64,000 bases of DNA, from positions 106,264,823-106,328,822 of the forward strand of contig NC_064822.1 in the NCBI RefSeq assembly GCF_024166365.1, written 5' to 3'. Positions within the stretch are counted from its first letter, which is position 1. Each line of letters starts with the position of its first letter. This stretch comes from Elephas maximus indicus (Eukaryota > Chordata > Mammalia > Proboscidea > Elephantidae). This document shows, in pieces, positions 47,915-60,570 of this stretch. The translations under genes and the position numbers were made by a program. The notes beneath the pieces are model-generated. The model was not told the origin of the DNA. It searched no databases and was given only the letters and a program-made list of their open reading frames with translations.

Positions 47915-50395
47915 GTTGTTGTTAGGTGCCGTCCAGTCAGTTCCGACTCATAGCAATCCTGTGCACAACAGAACGAAACACTGCCTGGTCATGCACCATC
48001 CTCACAATTATTGCTATGCTTGAGCCCATTGTTGCAGCCACTGTGTCATTCCATCTCATTGAGGGTCTTCTTCTTTTTTGCTAATCCTCTACTTTATGAA
48101 GCATCATGTCCTTCTCCAGGGACTGATCCCTCCTGACAACATGTCCAAAGTATGTGAGACGCAGTCTTGCCATCCTTGCTTCCAAGGAGTATTCCAGCTG
48201 TACTTCTTCCAAGGCAGATTTGTTTGTTCTTTCGGCAGTCCATGGTATACTGAATATTCTTCACCAACGCAATAATTTAAAGATGTCAGTTCTTCTTTGG
48301 TGGTCCTTATTCATTGTCCAGCTTTCGCATGCATATGAGGCGATTGAAAACACTGGTGGCTTGGGTTAGTCTTCAAGGTGACATCTTTGCTTTTGAACAC
48401 TTTAAAGAGGGCTTTTGCAGCAGATTTGCCCAATGCAATGTGTTGTTTGATTTCTTGACTGCTACTTCCATGGGTGTTGATTGTGGATCCAAGTAAAATG
48501 AAATCCTTGACAGCTTCAATCTTTTTCCATTTATTATGATGCTGCTTATTGGTCCAATTATGAGGATTTTGGTTATTATGTTGAGGTGAAATCCATACTG
48601 AAGGCTGTAATTTTTGATCTTCATCAGTAAGCGCTTCAGGTCCTCTTCACTTTCAGCAAGCAAGATTGTGTCATCTGTGTAACGCAGGTTGTTAATGAAT
48701 CTTCCCCCAATCCTGATGCCATGTTCTTCTTCATATAGTCCATCTTCTCAGATTATTTGCTGAGCATACAGAATGAATAAGTACGGTGAAAGGATACAAC
48801 CCTGATGCACACAATTCCTGACTTTAAATCACGAAGTATCCCCTTGTTCTGTTTGATCAACTGTCTCTTGATTTATGTATAGGTTCCTTATGAGCACAAT
48901 TAAGTGTTCTGGAATTCCCATTCTTGGCAATGTTATCTATAATTTGTTATGATCCACATAGTTGAATGCCTTTGCATATTTGATAAAACACAGGTAAACA
49001 TCCTTCTGGTATTCTCTGCTTTCCTCCAGGACCCATCTGGCATCAGCAATGATACTCCTCATTCCACATCCTCTGAATTCAGCTTGAATTTCTGGCAGAT
49101 CCCTGTCAATGTACTGCTGTAGCCGCTTTTGAAAGATCTTCAGCAAAATTTTACTTGCATGTGATATTAATGATATTGTTCAATAATTTCCACATTTGGT
49201 TGGATCACCTTTCTTTGGAATAGGCATAAATATGGATCTCTTCCAGTCAGTTGGCCAGGTAGCTGTCATCCAAATTTCTTGGCATAGACAAGTGAGCACT
49301 TCCAGTGCTGCATCCATTTGTTGAAACATCTCAATTGGTATTCTGTCAATTCCCGGAGCCTTGTTTTTCACCAATGCCTTCAGTGCAGCTTGGACTTCTT
49401 CCTTCAGTACCATCGGTTCCTGATCATGTGCTACTACTTGGAATGGTTGAACGTCAGTCAACCAACTATTTTTGGTATAGTTGTTCTGTGTATTCCTTCC
49501 ATCGTCTTTTGATGCTTCCTGCATCATTTAGTATTTTCCCCTTAGAAACTTTCAATATTGCAACTCAAGACTTGAATTTTTTCTTCGGTTCTTTCAGCTT
49601 GAGAAATGCTGAGTGTGTTCTTTCCTTTTGGTTTTCTAACACCAGGTCTTTGCACGTGTCATTATAATACTTTGTCTTCTTGAGCTGCCCTTTGAAATCG
49701 TCTGTTCAGCTCTTTTACTCATCATTTTTTCTGTACAGTTTGGCTACTCTATGTTGAACAGCAAGTTTCAGACTTTCTTCTGACATCCATTTTAGTCTTT
49801 TCTGTCTTTTTAATGACCTCTTGCTTTCTTCATGAATGATGTACTTGATGTCATTCCACAAGTTGCTGGTCTTTGGTCATTAGTGTTTAATATGTCAACT
49901 CTGTTCTTGAGATGATCTCAAAATTCAGGTGGGATATAGTCAAGATCTTACTTTGGCTCTCATGGGTTTGTTCTGATTTTCTTCAGCTTCACCTTGAGCT
50001 TGCATATGAGCAATAGATGGTCTGTTCCACAGGCAGCCCCTGGCCTTGTTCTGACTGATGATACTGAGCTTTTCCATCATCTCTTTCCACAGAGGTAGTT
50101 GATTTGATTCCTGTGTATTCTATCCAGCAAGGTCCACATGTATGGTCACCGTTTATGTTGTTGAAAAACGTATTTACAATGAAGAAGTTGTTGGTCTTGC
50201 AAAACTCAATCAGGCAATCTCCAGTATTGTTTCTATCACCAAGTCCATATTTTCCAACTACTGATCGTTCTTCTTTGCTTCCAACTTTGGCATTCCAATC
50301 ACCAGTAAATTATCAATGCATCCTGATTGCATGTTCAACCAATTCCAGACTGCAAAAGTTAGTAAAAATCTTTAATTTCTTCATCTTTGGCCTTA
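47915..50395 (-). mobile_element. RTE LINE, antisense, about 2.5 kb
   Basis: From the 3' tail (GTTGTTGTTAGGTGCCGTCC) through the reverse transcriptase to the linker and part of the endonuclease region near 50395. Minus-strand remnants include ESEEDLKRLLMKIKNYSLQYG (48.6 kb), DLPEIQAEFRGCGM (49.1 kb) and KKGDPTKCGNY (49.2 kb). Many stops; the endonuclease N-terminal part is missing. Confidence 0.92.
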
Positions 50396-51205
50396 ATGGA
50401 ATTAAAATGGAATATAAAAATAATACAAGGGAAGGCATGAATGAAGGAAAACGGAAACAAAAAAGCAGATGAGACAAAAAGAAAACAGAGCAAAGTGGCA
50501 GACCTAAATCCAAACATTTCAATAACCACATTAAATGTAAATAGATGAATCATGTGAATAAACAGTGATTATCTGACTAGGTAAAAAAGGCAAGAACCAA
50601 TTACATTCTGTGTACAAGACACACACCTTAAATATAAGGACACAAAAAAACCAAACCAAACCCTTCGCCTTTGAGTCAATTCCCAAGCATATTGACTCTA
50701 CAGGACAGAGTAGAACTGCACCATAGGGTTTCCAAGGAGCAGCTGGTAGATTCAAACTGCTGACCTTTTGGTTAGTAGCTGAGCTCTTAACCACTGTGCC
50801 ACCAGGGCTCCTAAAGACACAAATAAGTTGGAATTTAAAAGTTGGAAACAGTAAGCATAAGAAAGCTGGGTTGGCTATATACATATTAGACAAAATAGAC
50901 TTCAGGACAAAGAAAACCACTAAAGACAGAGGAACACTTTATAATAATAAGGTAAATATATCAGGAAGCTATAAGTATTATAACTATATTCGTACCTAAT
51001 AACAGAGCCTCAAAACACATGAAGCAAAAACTGACATAACTATAGGGAGAAACAAATGCACGATCATAATTGTAGATTTAGCACATCTCAATAATTGATA
51101 CAGCAACAAGGCAATCAATAAGGTATAGAAGATCTAAATGATGCTATCAACCACTTTAGCTTCATTGACATATATAGAACATTACTTCTAACACTTCAGA
51201 GTACA
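50396..51205 (+). mobile_element. Old L1 ORF2 fragment, sense, with a SINE
   Basis: ACAAGACACACACCTTAAAT and AAGCTGGGTTGGCTATATAC are the ORF2 endonuclease/linker region of an old L1. Interrupted by a SINE at 50647-50812 that has near-identical flanks. Confidence 0.8.
50647..50812 (-). mobile_element. AfroSINE-like SINE, antisense
   Basis: Reverse tail ACCAAACCAAACCC and CTTTGAGTCAATTCCCAAGC, body AGAACTGCACCATAGGGTTT, head CCACTGTGCCACCAGGGCTCC. Flanked by AAGGACACAAA (50636-50646) and AAAGACACAAA (50813-50823). Confidence 0.92.
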
Positions 51206-51227
51206 CATTCATTTCAATTGCACATGG

Positions 51228-52680
51228 ACCAAATCAAAACCAGATTGAAATACCACCTCATCCTCATTAGAATGGCAATGTTTAAAAAAAGAAAACAGTA
51301 GTTATTGGCAAGGTTGTGGAGAAACTGGAATCTTCATCCATTGCTGGTGGGAATGTAAAATGGTACAGCCACTGTGGAAAACAGTTTGACGATTCTTTGA
51401 AAAATTGAACATAGAACTCCCATATAACACAGCAATCCCAATCCTAGGTATATATTCAGAAGAAGTAAAAGCAGGAATGCAAACAAAAACCTGTACACCA
51501 ATGTTTATTGCAACACTTTTCACAATAGCCAAAAGGTGGAAACAACCAAAATGTCCATCAACAGATGAATGGAAAACAAAATATGACGTATACATGCAAT
51601 AGAATATTACTCAGCCATAAAGAGAAATGAAGTCCTGATGCACGCCACAACATTGATGAACCTTGAAAACTTTATGCTGTCAGTTGCAAAAGCACAATTA
51701 CTGTATGATCTCACTTACATAAAATAAACAATTATATAAAAAGCAAAGATTATTAGTGGTTACAAAGTGTTGAGAGATAGGAGGAAAGGAGGAGTTTTTG
51801 CGTAGGGGGCACTGAGTTTATCTTAATGGTGGTGAAATTAGTTGGAAAAGGATTGCAAGAAGAATTGCATGACTTAAGGAATGTAATAAATGTCAATGAA
51901 TTATACATGTAGAAATTGTTGAATTGGTGTATGTTTTGTTGTGTATATTTTCACCAAAATAAAAAAAAGGGGTAGGAGGGCAGAAGACTGGCACTACTAA
52001 GTGCTGGAAAAGATGTATAACAACTGGAATTATCATACATTGCTGGCAGGAATGTACAATGGTACAACTACTTTGGAAAACAGTTTGGATACTTATAAAG
52101 TGAAAGTTGCACTTCCCTTACAACCCAGCAAGTCCATTCGTAGCATTTACCCAAGAGAAATGAAAATGCGTGGTTACAGAAAGACTTGTACGTAAATGTT
52201 CATAGCAGTCTTACTTATAATAGCCAGAAACTGTAAACAACCTAGTTGTCCATCAAAAGTATATGGATAAGCAAATTGTTGTATCACCATACAACTGAAT
52301 ACAACTCAGCAATAAAAAGGAATGATTTCCTGATATAATGAATATGAATGAATCTCAAAGGATTATGCTGATTGAAAGAAGTCAGACATAAAAGAGCACA
52401 TACTGTATGACTCCATTTATTTGAAATTCTAGAAAAGACAAACTAATCTACACTGATGGAAAGCAGATCAATGATTACCTAGGTCTCCTGGAGGCAAGAG
52501 AGACTGTAAAGGGGCAACAGGGAGCCTTATGTGTGATGGAAATGTTCTGTATTTGATTGTGGTTGTGGTTTCACAAGTGTAAACCTCTGTTAAAACTCAT
52601 TGAATAATACACTTATAAGGCGTAAACTTTATTATATGTAAATTAAACCTCAATAAAGTTGATTTTAAATATGCACACAA
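51228..52680 (+). mobile_element. Two old L1 3' ends in tandem, sense
   Basis: First copy: GCAAGGTTGTGGAGAAACTG, AGAACTCCCATATAACACAG and TATTTTCACCAAAATAAAAA, ending near 51970. Second: AAGTGCTGGAAAAGATGTAT and ACTGTATGACTCCATTTATT, ending near 52670. Both are 5'-truncated old L1s; the short frame at 51405-51602 is an ORF2 C-terminal remnant. Confidence 0.8.
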
Positions 52681-53566
52681 CCAAAATGCAAACATTTGAC
52701 AAAAATTAACACTGAAAAAAGAGAACATACCTACAAAATAGAGCTAATAGAGATAAATTCCTTAAAAAACCCTAAATATCTCAAGTGAATCAAGAATTGG
52801 CTACTACTGTTTGTTGTATGTTTAGTTTGATCCCAGTGTCACTGAATTATATGTGTAGGATGCTTGATTCCCAGTAGGGAAAACAATTAATGAATTTATT
52901 AACTTTTGAGATTGTAGAAAGTAGAGCAACCCCAAGCAGAAAAACATTATTAATGAGGTATCCTATATCTGTCACTTCAAATTTCACTCATATATCATCT
53001 GTTTGTGATCTCAATATAATTCCAACATTAACTCAGAAATTCATTTAAAATTTAAATTTAAACACCCCTTCCATATCTGCTGTTGTGTAGTTTTTTATTT
53101 TAACACTGTTTAAGCTGTCACCTTGTATTTAATAGCTTAAATGACACTACCATACCTGAAGGAAACATTAACAATTATATTACTCATTTTATCTATTCAT
53201 TTTACAATTATTATAATCTTGTGAAAGGGTTTTGCCTACATGCCTAGAACAAATTTAAAATAAAATGCGATGGATAATTTTTTAAAGGATAGCATATATC
53301 ATTCTTGAAAATAAAAAAATGTGAGTTAAAAATTCAGTAGATGGCAAAGAAAGAATTAGCTGAAGAACTCTCACAGATTGCAGTATAAAAGGACCAAGGT
53401 AAGAAATGTATAAGTTAGGGAACCTAGGAGATAGACCAAAAGTTCCAACACATGTTTAATAGAAATGGATAAATGAAAAAGTTTCCAGAGATGAAGAAAG
53501 TTAAGAGACCTCAGATTAAAAGGGTCTACACCCAATGCTGAGCAAAATGAATTGTAAAAGAGAATC
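52681..53566. other. Intergenic segment, nothing assigned
   Basis: AT-rich DNA between old L1 remnants and the 5' end of the younger L1. No coding potential or named repeat that I can support. Confidence 0.6.
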
Positions 53567-53689
53567 AGGAGGCGGGGCCAAGATGGCTGACTAGGTAGAA
53601 GCTACTGCGGATCCCTCTTGCAACAAAGACTCGGAAAAACAAGTGAATCGATCACATACATGACAGTCTACAAACCCGGACCATCAAAC

Positions 53690-54385
53690 ACAGAACTAAA
53701 GAGTTGACCTGAGTGACAGGGGAGTGAAAAGCCATGCCCTGAAGCAGCGACCGCTTCTGGAACCGGCGTCCTGTGCCACAGCCTTAAGGCCTCGCGGTTC
53801 CCTGGTGCCGAGTGGTGGGGCTGATTGTGGCTTACTGACAGGGCAAGCACGGGACACAGCCCTAACCCCTAACCCCCTGGGGTAACCTCAGTAGAGACTC
53901 AGCCAGCGCAAGCAGGCTGCACACTGACGGGGCTGACAAGAGAACAAGCAACCACGGGGAAGCAGCGACTGTTTTCCGAGCCTGGAGCCAGTGTCCCAGT
54001 CAGAAAACCTTGGTGCCGGGCTTTGGACTGGGTGCAGGGGAGCTGAGCACGGCTTCCCGAGATGGTGCAAGCAGGGGATGCGGCCCTAGCCCCCTGAAGT
54101 AACCTCAGGGGAAACCCAGCCAGCACATGCAGGCAGCACAAGGACGTGGCTGACAGGAGGAGAAATCACCAGGAAGCAGTGACTGGTTTTGGAGCCTGGA
54201 GTGCAGCGTCCCAGCCAGAAAACCTTGGCACTGGGCTCTGGACTAGAAGAGGAGGAGCCGACCACACCTTCTGAGAGGGTGTAAGCACTGGATGCAGGCC
54301 TGACCCTCGGGGGGCAATCTTGACCCAGCCAGCACACACAGGCTACACGCCCCTCGGGAATCTCAGACAAAACAGTCATCACCAA
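53690..54385 (+). repeat. About 215-bp tandem units in the L1 5' UTR
   Basis: The block from CCTGGAGCCAGTGTCCCAGT (53981) recurs as CCTGGAGTGCAGCGTCCCAG (54195), 214 bp apart. The AACCTCAG block recurs at 53884 and 54101 (217 bp), and CAGCCAGC occurs three times at similar spacing (about 53898, 54118, 54328). Divergence between units is roughly a quarter of positions by eye. Confidence 0.75.
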
Positions 54386-55318
54386 GCAAGGTAAGTAACT
54401 TTGTCTATATTGCTGGGTGCTACTCTCTCCTATCTATCTGATCCCTCCCCTCCCTGCCCCAAGCTGCTTCATTAACATTGGAATTTCCTGGGCCAGGGAG
54501 TGAAGTGCTCTGTGGGGTTTTTTTTTTTTTCCTAACCCATTCTTCTGGCCTGAGAGAAGCAGCTACTAACAACCGAGGGATGCAAAATCCTTCCCTGACT
54601 TCCCTAAACTGGAATAAAAATACAGAACCAGCTCCAGCCAAGCATATGAGATCCACAGTCTTTGGCTTTCATCCCCACATGGAACAAGGTGGCTATTATA
54701 ATGCAAAGGCAATTCTGATAGAGATCTGACTGTAATTGTTTTAGCAGAGCACTGGAAAGATAAGTTTTCCAGGTCTGATATCTCTACCCATTAAACAGGG
54801 AACGGAGGGCTGAAGCTCCACCCAAACCAACTAGCCACCTGCCAAAGGGATCTGAGGATACTGATGCCTACTCATTTTTAGAGGTACAAGCATTGCATGC
54901 CTCAGGTACAGCTGCAGAGCCCACCCACCAAAGTGCTTTAGGAATAGAGACACACATACCTCACTGGCACGTGGGGGAAGGTTGTCAGCATCCTGCCCTC
55001 CTTGGAGTGTGACCCCCTGCTGCTACTAGAATCTGGTGTACACAACTATCACCATTACTCCTCTAAGTTAATAGGTGACAGTCTACACCACACACTTGGT
55101 GACCCAAAATCAGAACACCTCAGATGATTCTATTCAAGAATAGTGAATAGACTCTTAGGCTTATATATCTGGTAACAGCCTAAACCAGCTGGTAATAGGA
55201 CATAAGTGATTCAAAGGATATGATAAGACAGCACAATCTAGTAGCCCATCTGGGTATATTGAAACAAAACAAGATAAGACTCAGCAAATATAAAATAAAT
55301 CATTACAATATCTTATAG

Positions 55319-56390
55319 ATGGCTCAGAGACAGCAGTCAATATCAAATTACATTAAGAAGCAGACCATGATTACTTCTACAAATCCCCAAATTAAAGAGT
55401 CAAAATCTTCCCCAAATGAAGATACAATCCTGGAATTGCCAGATGCAGGATATAAAAAACTAATATACAGAATGATTCAAGACAGGGATGACCTCAGAAA
55501 TGAAATAAGGCAATCTACAGAAAAAACCAAGGAACACACTAATAAAGCAGTTGAAGAAATCAAAAAGATTATTCAAGAACATAGTGGAAAAATTAGTAAA
55601 CTGCAAGAATCCATAGAGAGACAGCATTCAGAAATCCAAAAGATTAACAGTAAAATTACAGAATTAGACAACTCAATAGGAAACCAGAGGAGCAGAATCG
55701 AGGAACTGGAATGCAGAGTGGGGGAGATGGAGGATAAGGCAATTGACACCAATATAGTTGAAGAAAAATCAGGTAAAAGAATTTTTAAAAAATGAAGAAA
55801 ACCTAAGAATCATGTGGGACTCTATCAAGAAGAATAACTTGCGTGTAATTGGAGTTCCAAAACAGGGAGGGATAACAGAAAATACAGAGAGAATAGTCAA
55901 AGATCTGTTGGCAGAAAACTTCCCTGGCACCATGAAAAACGAAAGGATATCTACCCAAGATGCTCATCGAACCCCACATAAGGTTGATCCAAAAAGAAAA
56001 TCACCAAGGCATATTATCATCAAACTTGCCAAAACCAAAGATAAAGAGAAAATTTTAAAAGAAGCCAGGGATAAAAGAAAAGTCACCTTCAAGGGAGAAT
56101 CAATAAGAATAAGTTCAGACTACTCAGCAGAAACCATGCAGGCAAGAAGGCAATGGGATGACATACATAGAGCACTGAAGGAGAAAAACTGCCAGCGAAG
56201 AATCATATATCCAGCAAAACTCTCTCTCAAATATGAAGGTGAAATTAAAACATTTACAGATAAACACAAGCCTAGAGAATTTGCAAAAACCAAACCAAAG
56301 CTACAAGAATTACTAAAGGAATTTTTTGGTCAGAAGATCAATAATATCAGATACCAACACAACACAAGGTTACAAAACAGAACATCCTGA
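55319..56390 (+). pseudogene. L1 ORF1 with one frameshift
   Basis: ORF1 protein is the RNA-binding chaperone of the L1 particle. The first frame (55319-55795, 158 residues) has a long coiled coil with heptads through ENIRQSTE-like and IEELECRVGEMEDKAID regions. The second frame (to 56390) has the RRM-type stretch NNLRVIGVPKQGG and the C-terminal domain with RRQWDDIHRALKEKNCQRRI and IYPAKLSLKYEGE. The change of frame falls near the A/T run at 55775-55800. Apart from that, no stops, so this copy is comparatively young. Confidence 0.92.
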
Positions 56391-56763
56391 TATCAACTCA
56401 AACAGGGAAATCACACAAAAAAAACAAGATTAATTTAAAAAAGAAAATGCTCAAAACAGGGAATCATTGAAGTCATTATGTAAAAGATTACGATAATCAA
56501 AAAGAGGGACTAAATACAGGAGGCATAGATCTTCCACATGGAGAGGAAAACAAGGTGATATAGGATGATACAAGTTAGGTTTTTACTTAGAAAAATAGGG
56601 GTAAATATTAAGGTAACCACAAAGAGGTCTAACAATTCCACAATTGAAAATAAAAACCAAGAAAAACATAACGACTCAGCAAACATAAATTCAACTACTA
56701 TGAAAATGAGGAACACACAATTTACAAAGAAAAACTTCTCAGCACAAAAAAGTAAGTGGAAAA

Positions 56764-57097
56764 ATGAAATTGTCAACAACACAAAAAAGCATGAAAATGA
56801 CACCACTAAACTCATACTTATCTATAATTATGCTGAATATAAATGGACTAAATACACCAATAAAGAGACAGAGAGTCTCAGACTGCATAAAGAAACAAGA
56901 TCCGTCTATATGCTGCCTACAAGAGACACACCTTAGGCTTAGAGACACAAACAAACTAAAACTCAAAGGATGGAAAAAAATATATCAAGCAAACAACAAT
57001 CAAAAAAGAGCAGGAGTGGCAATATTAATTGCTGACAAAAGAGACTTTAAAGTTAAATCCACCACAAAGGATAAAGAAGGACACTATATAATGATTG
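56764..57097 (+). pseudogene. L1 ORF2 endonuclease N-terminal fragment
   Basis: Contains IIMLNINGLNTPIKRQRV and DPSICCLQETHLR: the catalytic Asn and Glu of the APE-type endonuclease are present. The probable real start is the Met at about 56797. It ends where the RTE tail begins. Confidence 0.9.
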
Positions 57098-57549
57098 TTG
57101 TTGTTGTTGTTAGGTGCCATCGAGGCAGTTCCGACTCATAGCAACCCTATGCACAACAAAACGAAACACTGCCCAGTCGTGTGCCATCCCTACAATCGTT
57201 GTTATGCTTCAGCTCATTGTTGCAGCCACTGTGTCAATCCACCTTGTTGAGGGTCTTCCTATTTTCCCCTGACCCTGTACTCTGCCAAGCATGATGTCCT
57301 TCTCCAGGGACTGATCCCTCCTGACAACATGTCTGAAGTATGTAAGACGCAGTCTCGCCATCCTTGCCTCTAAGGAGCATTCTGGTTGTACTTCTTCTAA
57401 AACAGATTTGTTCGTTCTTTTGGCAGTCCATGGTATATTCAATATTCTTCGCCAACACCACAATTCAAAGGCGTCAACTCTTCTTCGGTCTTCCTTATTC
57501 ATTGTCCAGCTTTCACATGCATATGATGCGATTGAAAATACCGTGGCTT

Positions 57550-58807
57550 GTATATGCACACCTATGTTTATTGCAGCTCTGTTTACAATAGCAAAAGCTG
57601 GAAGCAACCAAGGTGTCCATCAATGGATGAATGGTTAAATAAATTGTGGTACATTCACACAACGGAATACTACGCATCGATAAAGAACAGTGACGAATCT
57701 GTGGAACATTTCATAACATGGAGAAACCTGGAAGGCATTATGCTGAGTGAAATTAGTCAGAGGCAAAAGGACAAATATTGTATAAGACCACTATTATAAA
57801 ATCTTGAGAAACAGTATAAACTGAGAACACATACTTTTGTGGTTACGAGCGTGGGAGAGGGTTTTTTACTGATTAATTAGTAGATAAGAACTGCTTTAGT
57901 TGAAGGGAAGGACAATACTCAATACATGGAAGGTCAGCTCAACTGGACTGGACCAAAAGCAAAGAAGTTTCCGGGATAAACTGAATGCTTCAAAGGTCAG
58001 CGGAGCAAGGGCAGGGGTTTGGGGACCATGGTTTAAGGGGACCTCTAAGTCAATTGGCAAAATAATTCTATTATGAAAACATTCTGCATCCCACTTTGAA
58101 ATGTGGCGTCTGGGGTCTTAAATGCTAACAAGTGGCCATCTAAGATGCATCAATTGGTCTCAACCCACCTGGAGCAAAGGAAAATGAAGAACACCAAGGT
58201 CACACGATAACTAACAGTCCAAGAGACAGAAAGGGCCACATGAACCAGAGACCTACATCATCCTGAGACCAGAAGAACTGGTTGGTGCCTGGCCACAATC
58301 GAAGACTGCCCTGACAGGGAGCACAACAGAGAACCCCTGAGGGAGCAGGAGATCAGTGGGATGCAGACCCCGAATTCTCACAAAAAGACCATACTTAATG
58401 GTCTGACTGAGACTAGAGGAATCCCGGTGGTCACGGTCCCCAAACCTTCTGTTGGCCCAGGACAGGAACCATTCCCGAAGACAACTCATCAGACATGAAA
58501 GGGACTGGACAGTGGGTAGGAGAGAGATGCTGATGAAGAGTGAGCTATTTATATCAGGTGGACACTTGAGACTGTGTTGGCATCTCCTGTCTGGAGGGGG
58601 ATGGGAGGATAGAGAGCGTTGGAAGCTGGCAAAATTGTCACCAAAGGAGAGACTGGAAGGGCTGACTCATTAGGGGGAGAGCAAGTGGGAGTATGGAGTA
58701 AGGTGTATATAAACTTGTATGTGACAGTCTGACTTGATTTGTAAACGTTCACTTGAAGCTCAATAAAAGTTAATAAAAAATAAAATAAAAATAAATAATA
58801 AAAAAAA
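57550..58807 (+). mobile_element. L1 3' end inserted in the RTE, with 16-bp target duplication
   Basis: Carries the ORF2 C-terminus (57550-57799, HTTEYYASIKNSD and NLEGIMLSEISQ) and the 3' UTR, ending in CAATAAAAGTTAATAAAAAATA and A-rich sequence (string split only for quoting). Flanked by GAAAATACCGTGGCTT (57534-57549) and GAAAATACCATGGCTT (58808-58823). Confidence 0.95.
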
Positions 58808-58823
58808 GAAAATACCATGGCTT

Positions 58824-60540
58824 GGGTCAGGAGCACTTTAGTCTTCAGGGTGACATCTCTGCTCTTCAACACTTCGAAAAGGTCCTTTGCAGCAGATTTG
58901 CCCAATGCAATGCATCTTTTGATTTCTTGACTGCTGCTTCCATGGCTCTTGATTGTGGATCCAAGTAAAATGAAATCCTTGACAACTTCAATCTTTTCTC
59001 CATTTATCGTGACGTTGCTCATTGGTCCAGTTGTGAGGATTTTTGTTTTCTTTATGTTGAGGTGTAATCCATACGGAAGAAGGCTGTGGTCTTTGATCTT
59101 CATTAGTAAGTGCTTCAAGTCCTCTTCACTTTCAGCAAGCAAGGTTGTGTCATCTGCATAACGCAGGTTGTTAATGAGTCTTCCTCCAATCCTGATGCCC
59201 CATTCTTCTTCATATAGTCCAGCTTCTCGTATTCTTTGTATGGTGAAAGAATACAACCCTGACGCACACCTTTCCTGACTTTAAACCAATCCGTATCCCC
59301 TTGTTCTGTCCAAACAACTGCCTCTTGATCCATGTAAAGGTTCCTCATGAGCACAATTAAGTGTTCTGGAATTCCCATTTTTCGCAGTGTTATCCATGGT
59401 TTGTTATGATCCACACAGTCAAATGCCCTTGCATAGTCAATAAAACACAGGTAAACATCCTTCTGGTATTCTCTGCTTTCAGCCAGGATCCATCTGACAT
59501 CGGCAATGACATCCCTGGTTCCATGTCCTCTTCTGAAACCGGCCTAAATTTCTGGCAGTCGCCTGTCGATATACTGCTGCAGCCGTTTTTGAATGATCTT
59601 CAGCAAAATTTTGCTTGCGTGTGATGTTAGCGATATTGTTCTATAATTTCCACATTCGGTTGGATCACCTTTCTTGGGAATAGGCATAAATGTGAATCTC
59701 TTCCAGTCAGTTGGCCAGAAAGCTGTCTTCCATATTTCTTGGCGTAGACAAGTGAGCACCTCCAGCACTGCATCTGTTTGTTGAAACATCTCAATTGATA
59801 TTCCATCAATTCCTGGAGCCTTGTTTTTCACCAATGCCTTCAGAGCAGCTTGGACTTCTTCCTTCAGTACCATCGGTTCCTGATCATATGCCACCTCTTG
59901 AAATGGTTGAATATCAACTAATTCTTTTTGGTATAATGACTCTGTGTATTCCTTCCATCTTCTTTTGATACTTCCTGCATCATTTAATATTTTCCCCATG
60001 AAATCCTTCACTATTGCAACTTGAGGCTTGAATTTTTTCTTCAGTTCTTTCAGCTTGAGAAACACCAAGAGTGTTCCTCTCTTTTGGTTTTCTGTCTCCA
60101 GGTCTTTGCACATGTCATTATAATACTTTATTTTGTCTTCTCGAGAGGCCCTTTAAAATCTTCTGTTCAGTTCTTTTACTTCATCAATTCTTCCTTTTGC
60201 TTTAGCTGCTTGATGCTCAAGAGCAAGTTTCAGAGTCTCCTCTGACATCCAACTTGGTCTTTTCTTTCTTTCCTGTCTTTTCAGTGACCTCTTGCTTTCT
60301 TCATGGATGATATCCTTGATGTCATTCCACAACTCATCTGGTCTTCAGTCACTAGTGTTCAATGCGTCAAATCTATTCTTGAGACAGTCTCTAAATTCAG
60401 GTGGGATATACTCAAGGTCATATTTTGGCTCTCGTGGACTTGCTCTGATTTTCTTCAGTTTCAGCTTGAACTTGCATATGAGCAATTGATGGTCTGTTCC
60501 ATAGTCAGCCCCTGGCCTTGTTCTGACTGATGACATCGAG
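58824..60540 (-). pseudogene. RTE reverse transcriptase region
   Basis: Minus-strand frames: KKGDPTECGNYRTISLTSHA (60113-59544), [14 protein letters not shown] near 59240-59290, and LRYADDTTLLAESEEDLKHL near 59130-59165, keeping the YADD catalytic box. TGPMSNVTINGEKIEVVKDF follows. Frameshifts near 59600 and 59240 break it. In intact elements this domain copies RNA at the nicked target. Confidence 0.9.
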
Positions 60541-60570
60541 CTTTTCCATCATCTCTTTCCACAGATGTAG

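Larger units (their letters stand above)
53567..57097 (+). mobile_element. L1 with complete 5' UTR and ORF1, cut in ORF2
   Basis: Begins GGAGGCGGGGCCAAGATGG, the form of an L1 5' end. The 5' UTR runs to 55318, ORF1 follows, then the start of ORF2. It is cut at about 57097 by the RTE element. The 3' half is not found beyond that RTE, so the break was not a simple insertion. Confidence 0.9.

Noticed and set aside
53876-54370. Cellular GC-rich promoter or gene start
   Set aside because: The block belongs to the L1 5' UTR: it follows the GGGGCCAAGATGG start and precedes L1 ORF1.
57098-57607. Possible host gene encoding a 132-residue protein on the minus strand
   Set aside because: It is the C-terminal region of the RTE reverse transcriptase, seen again at 10.7, 14.0, 46.2 and 48.1 kb.
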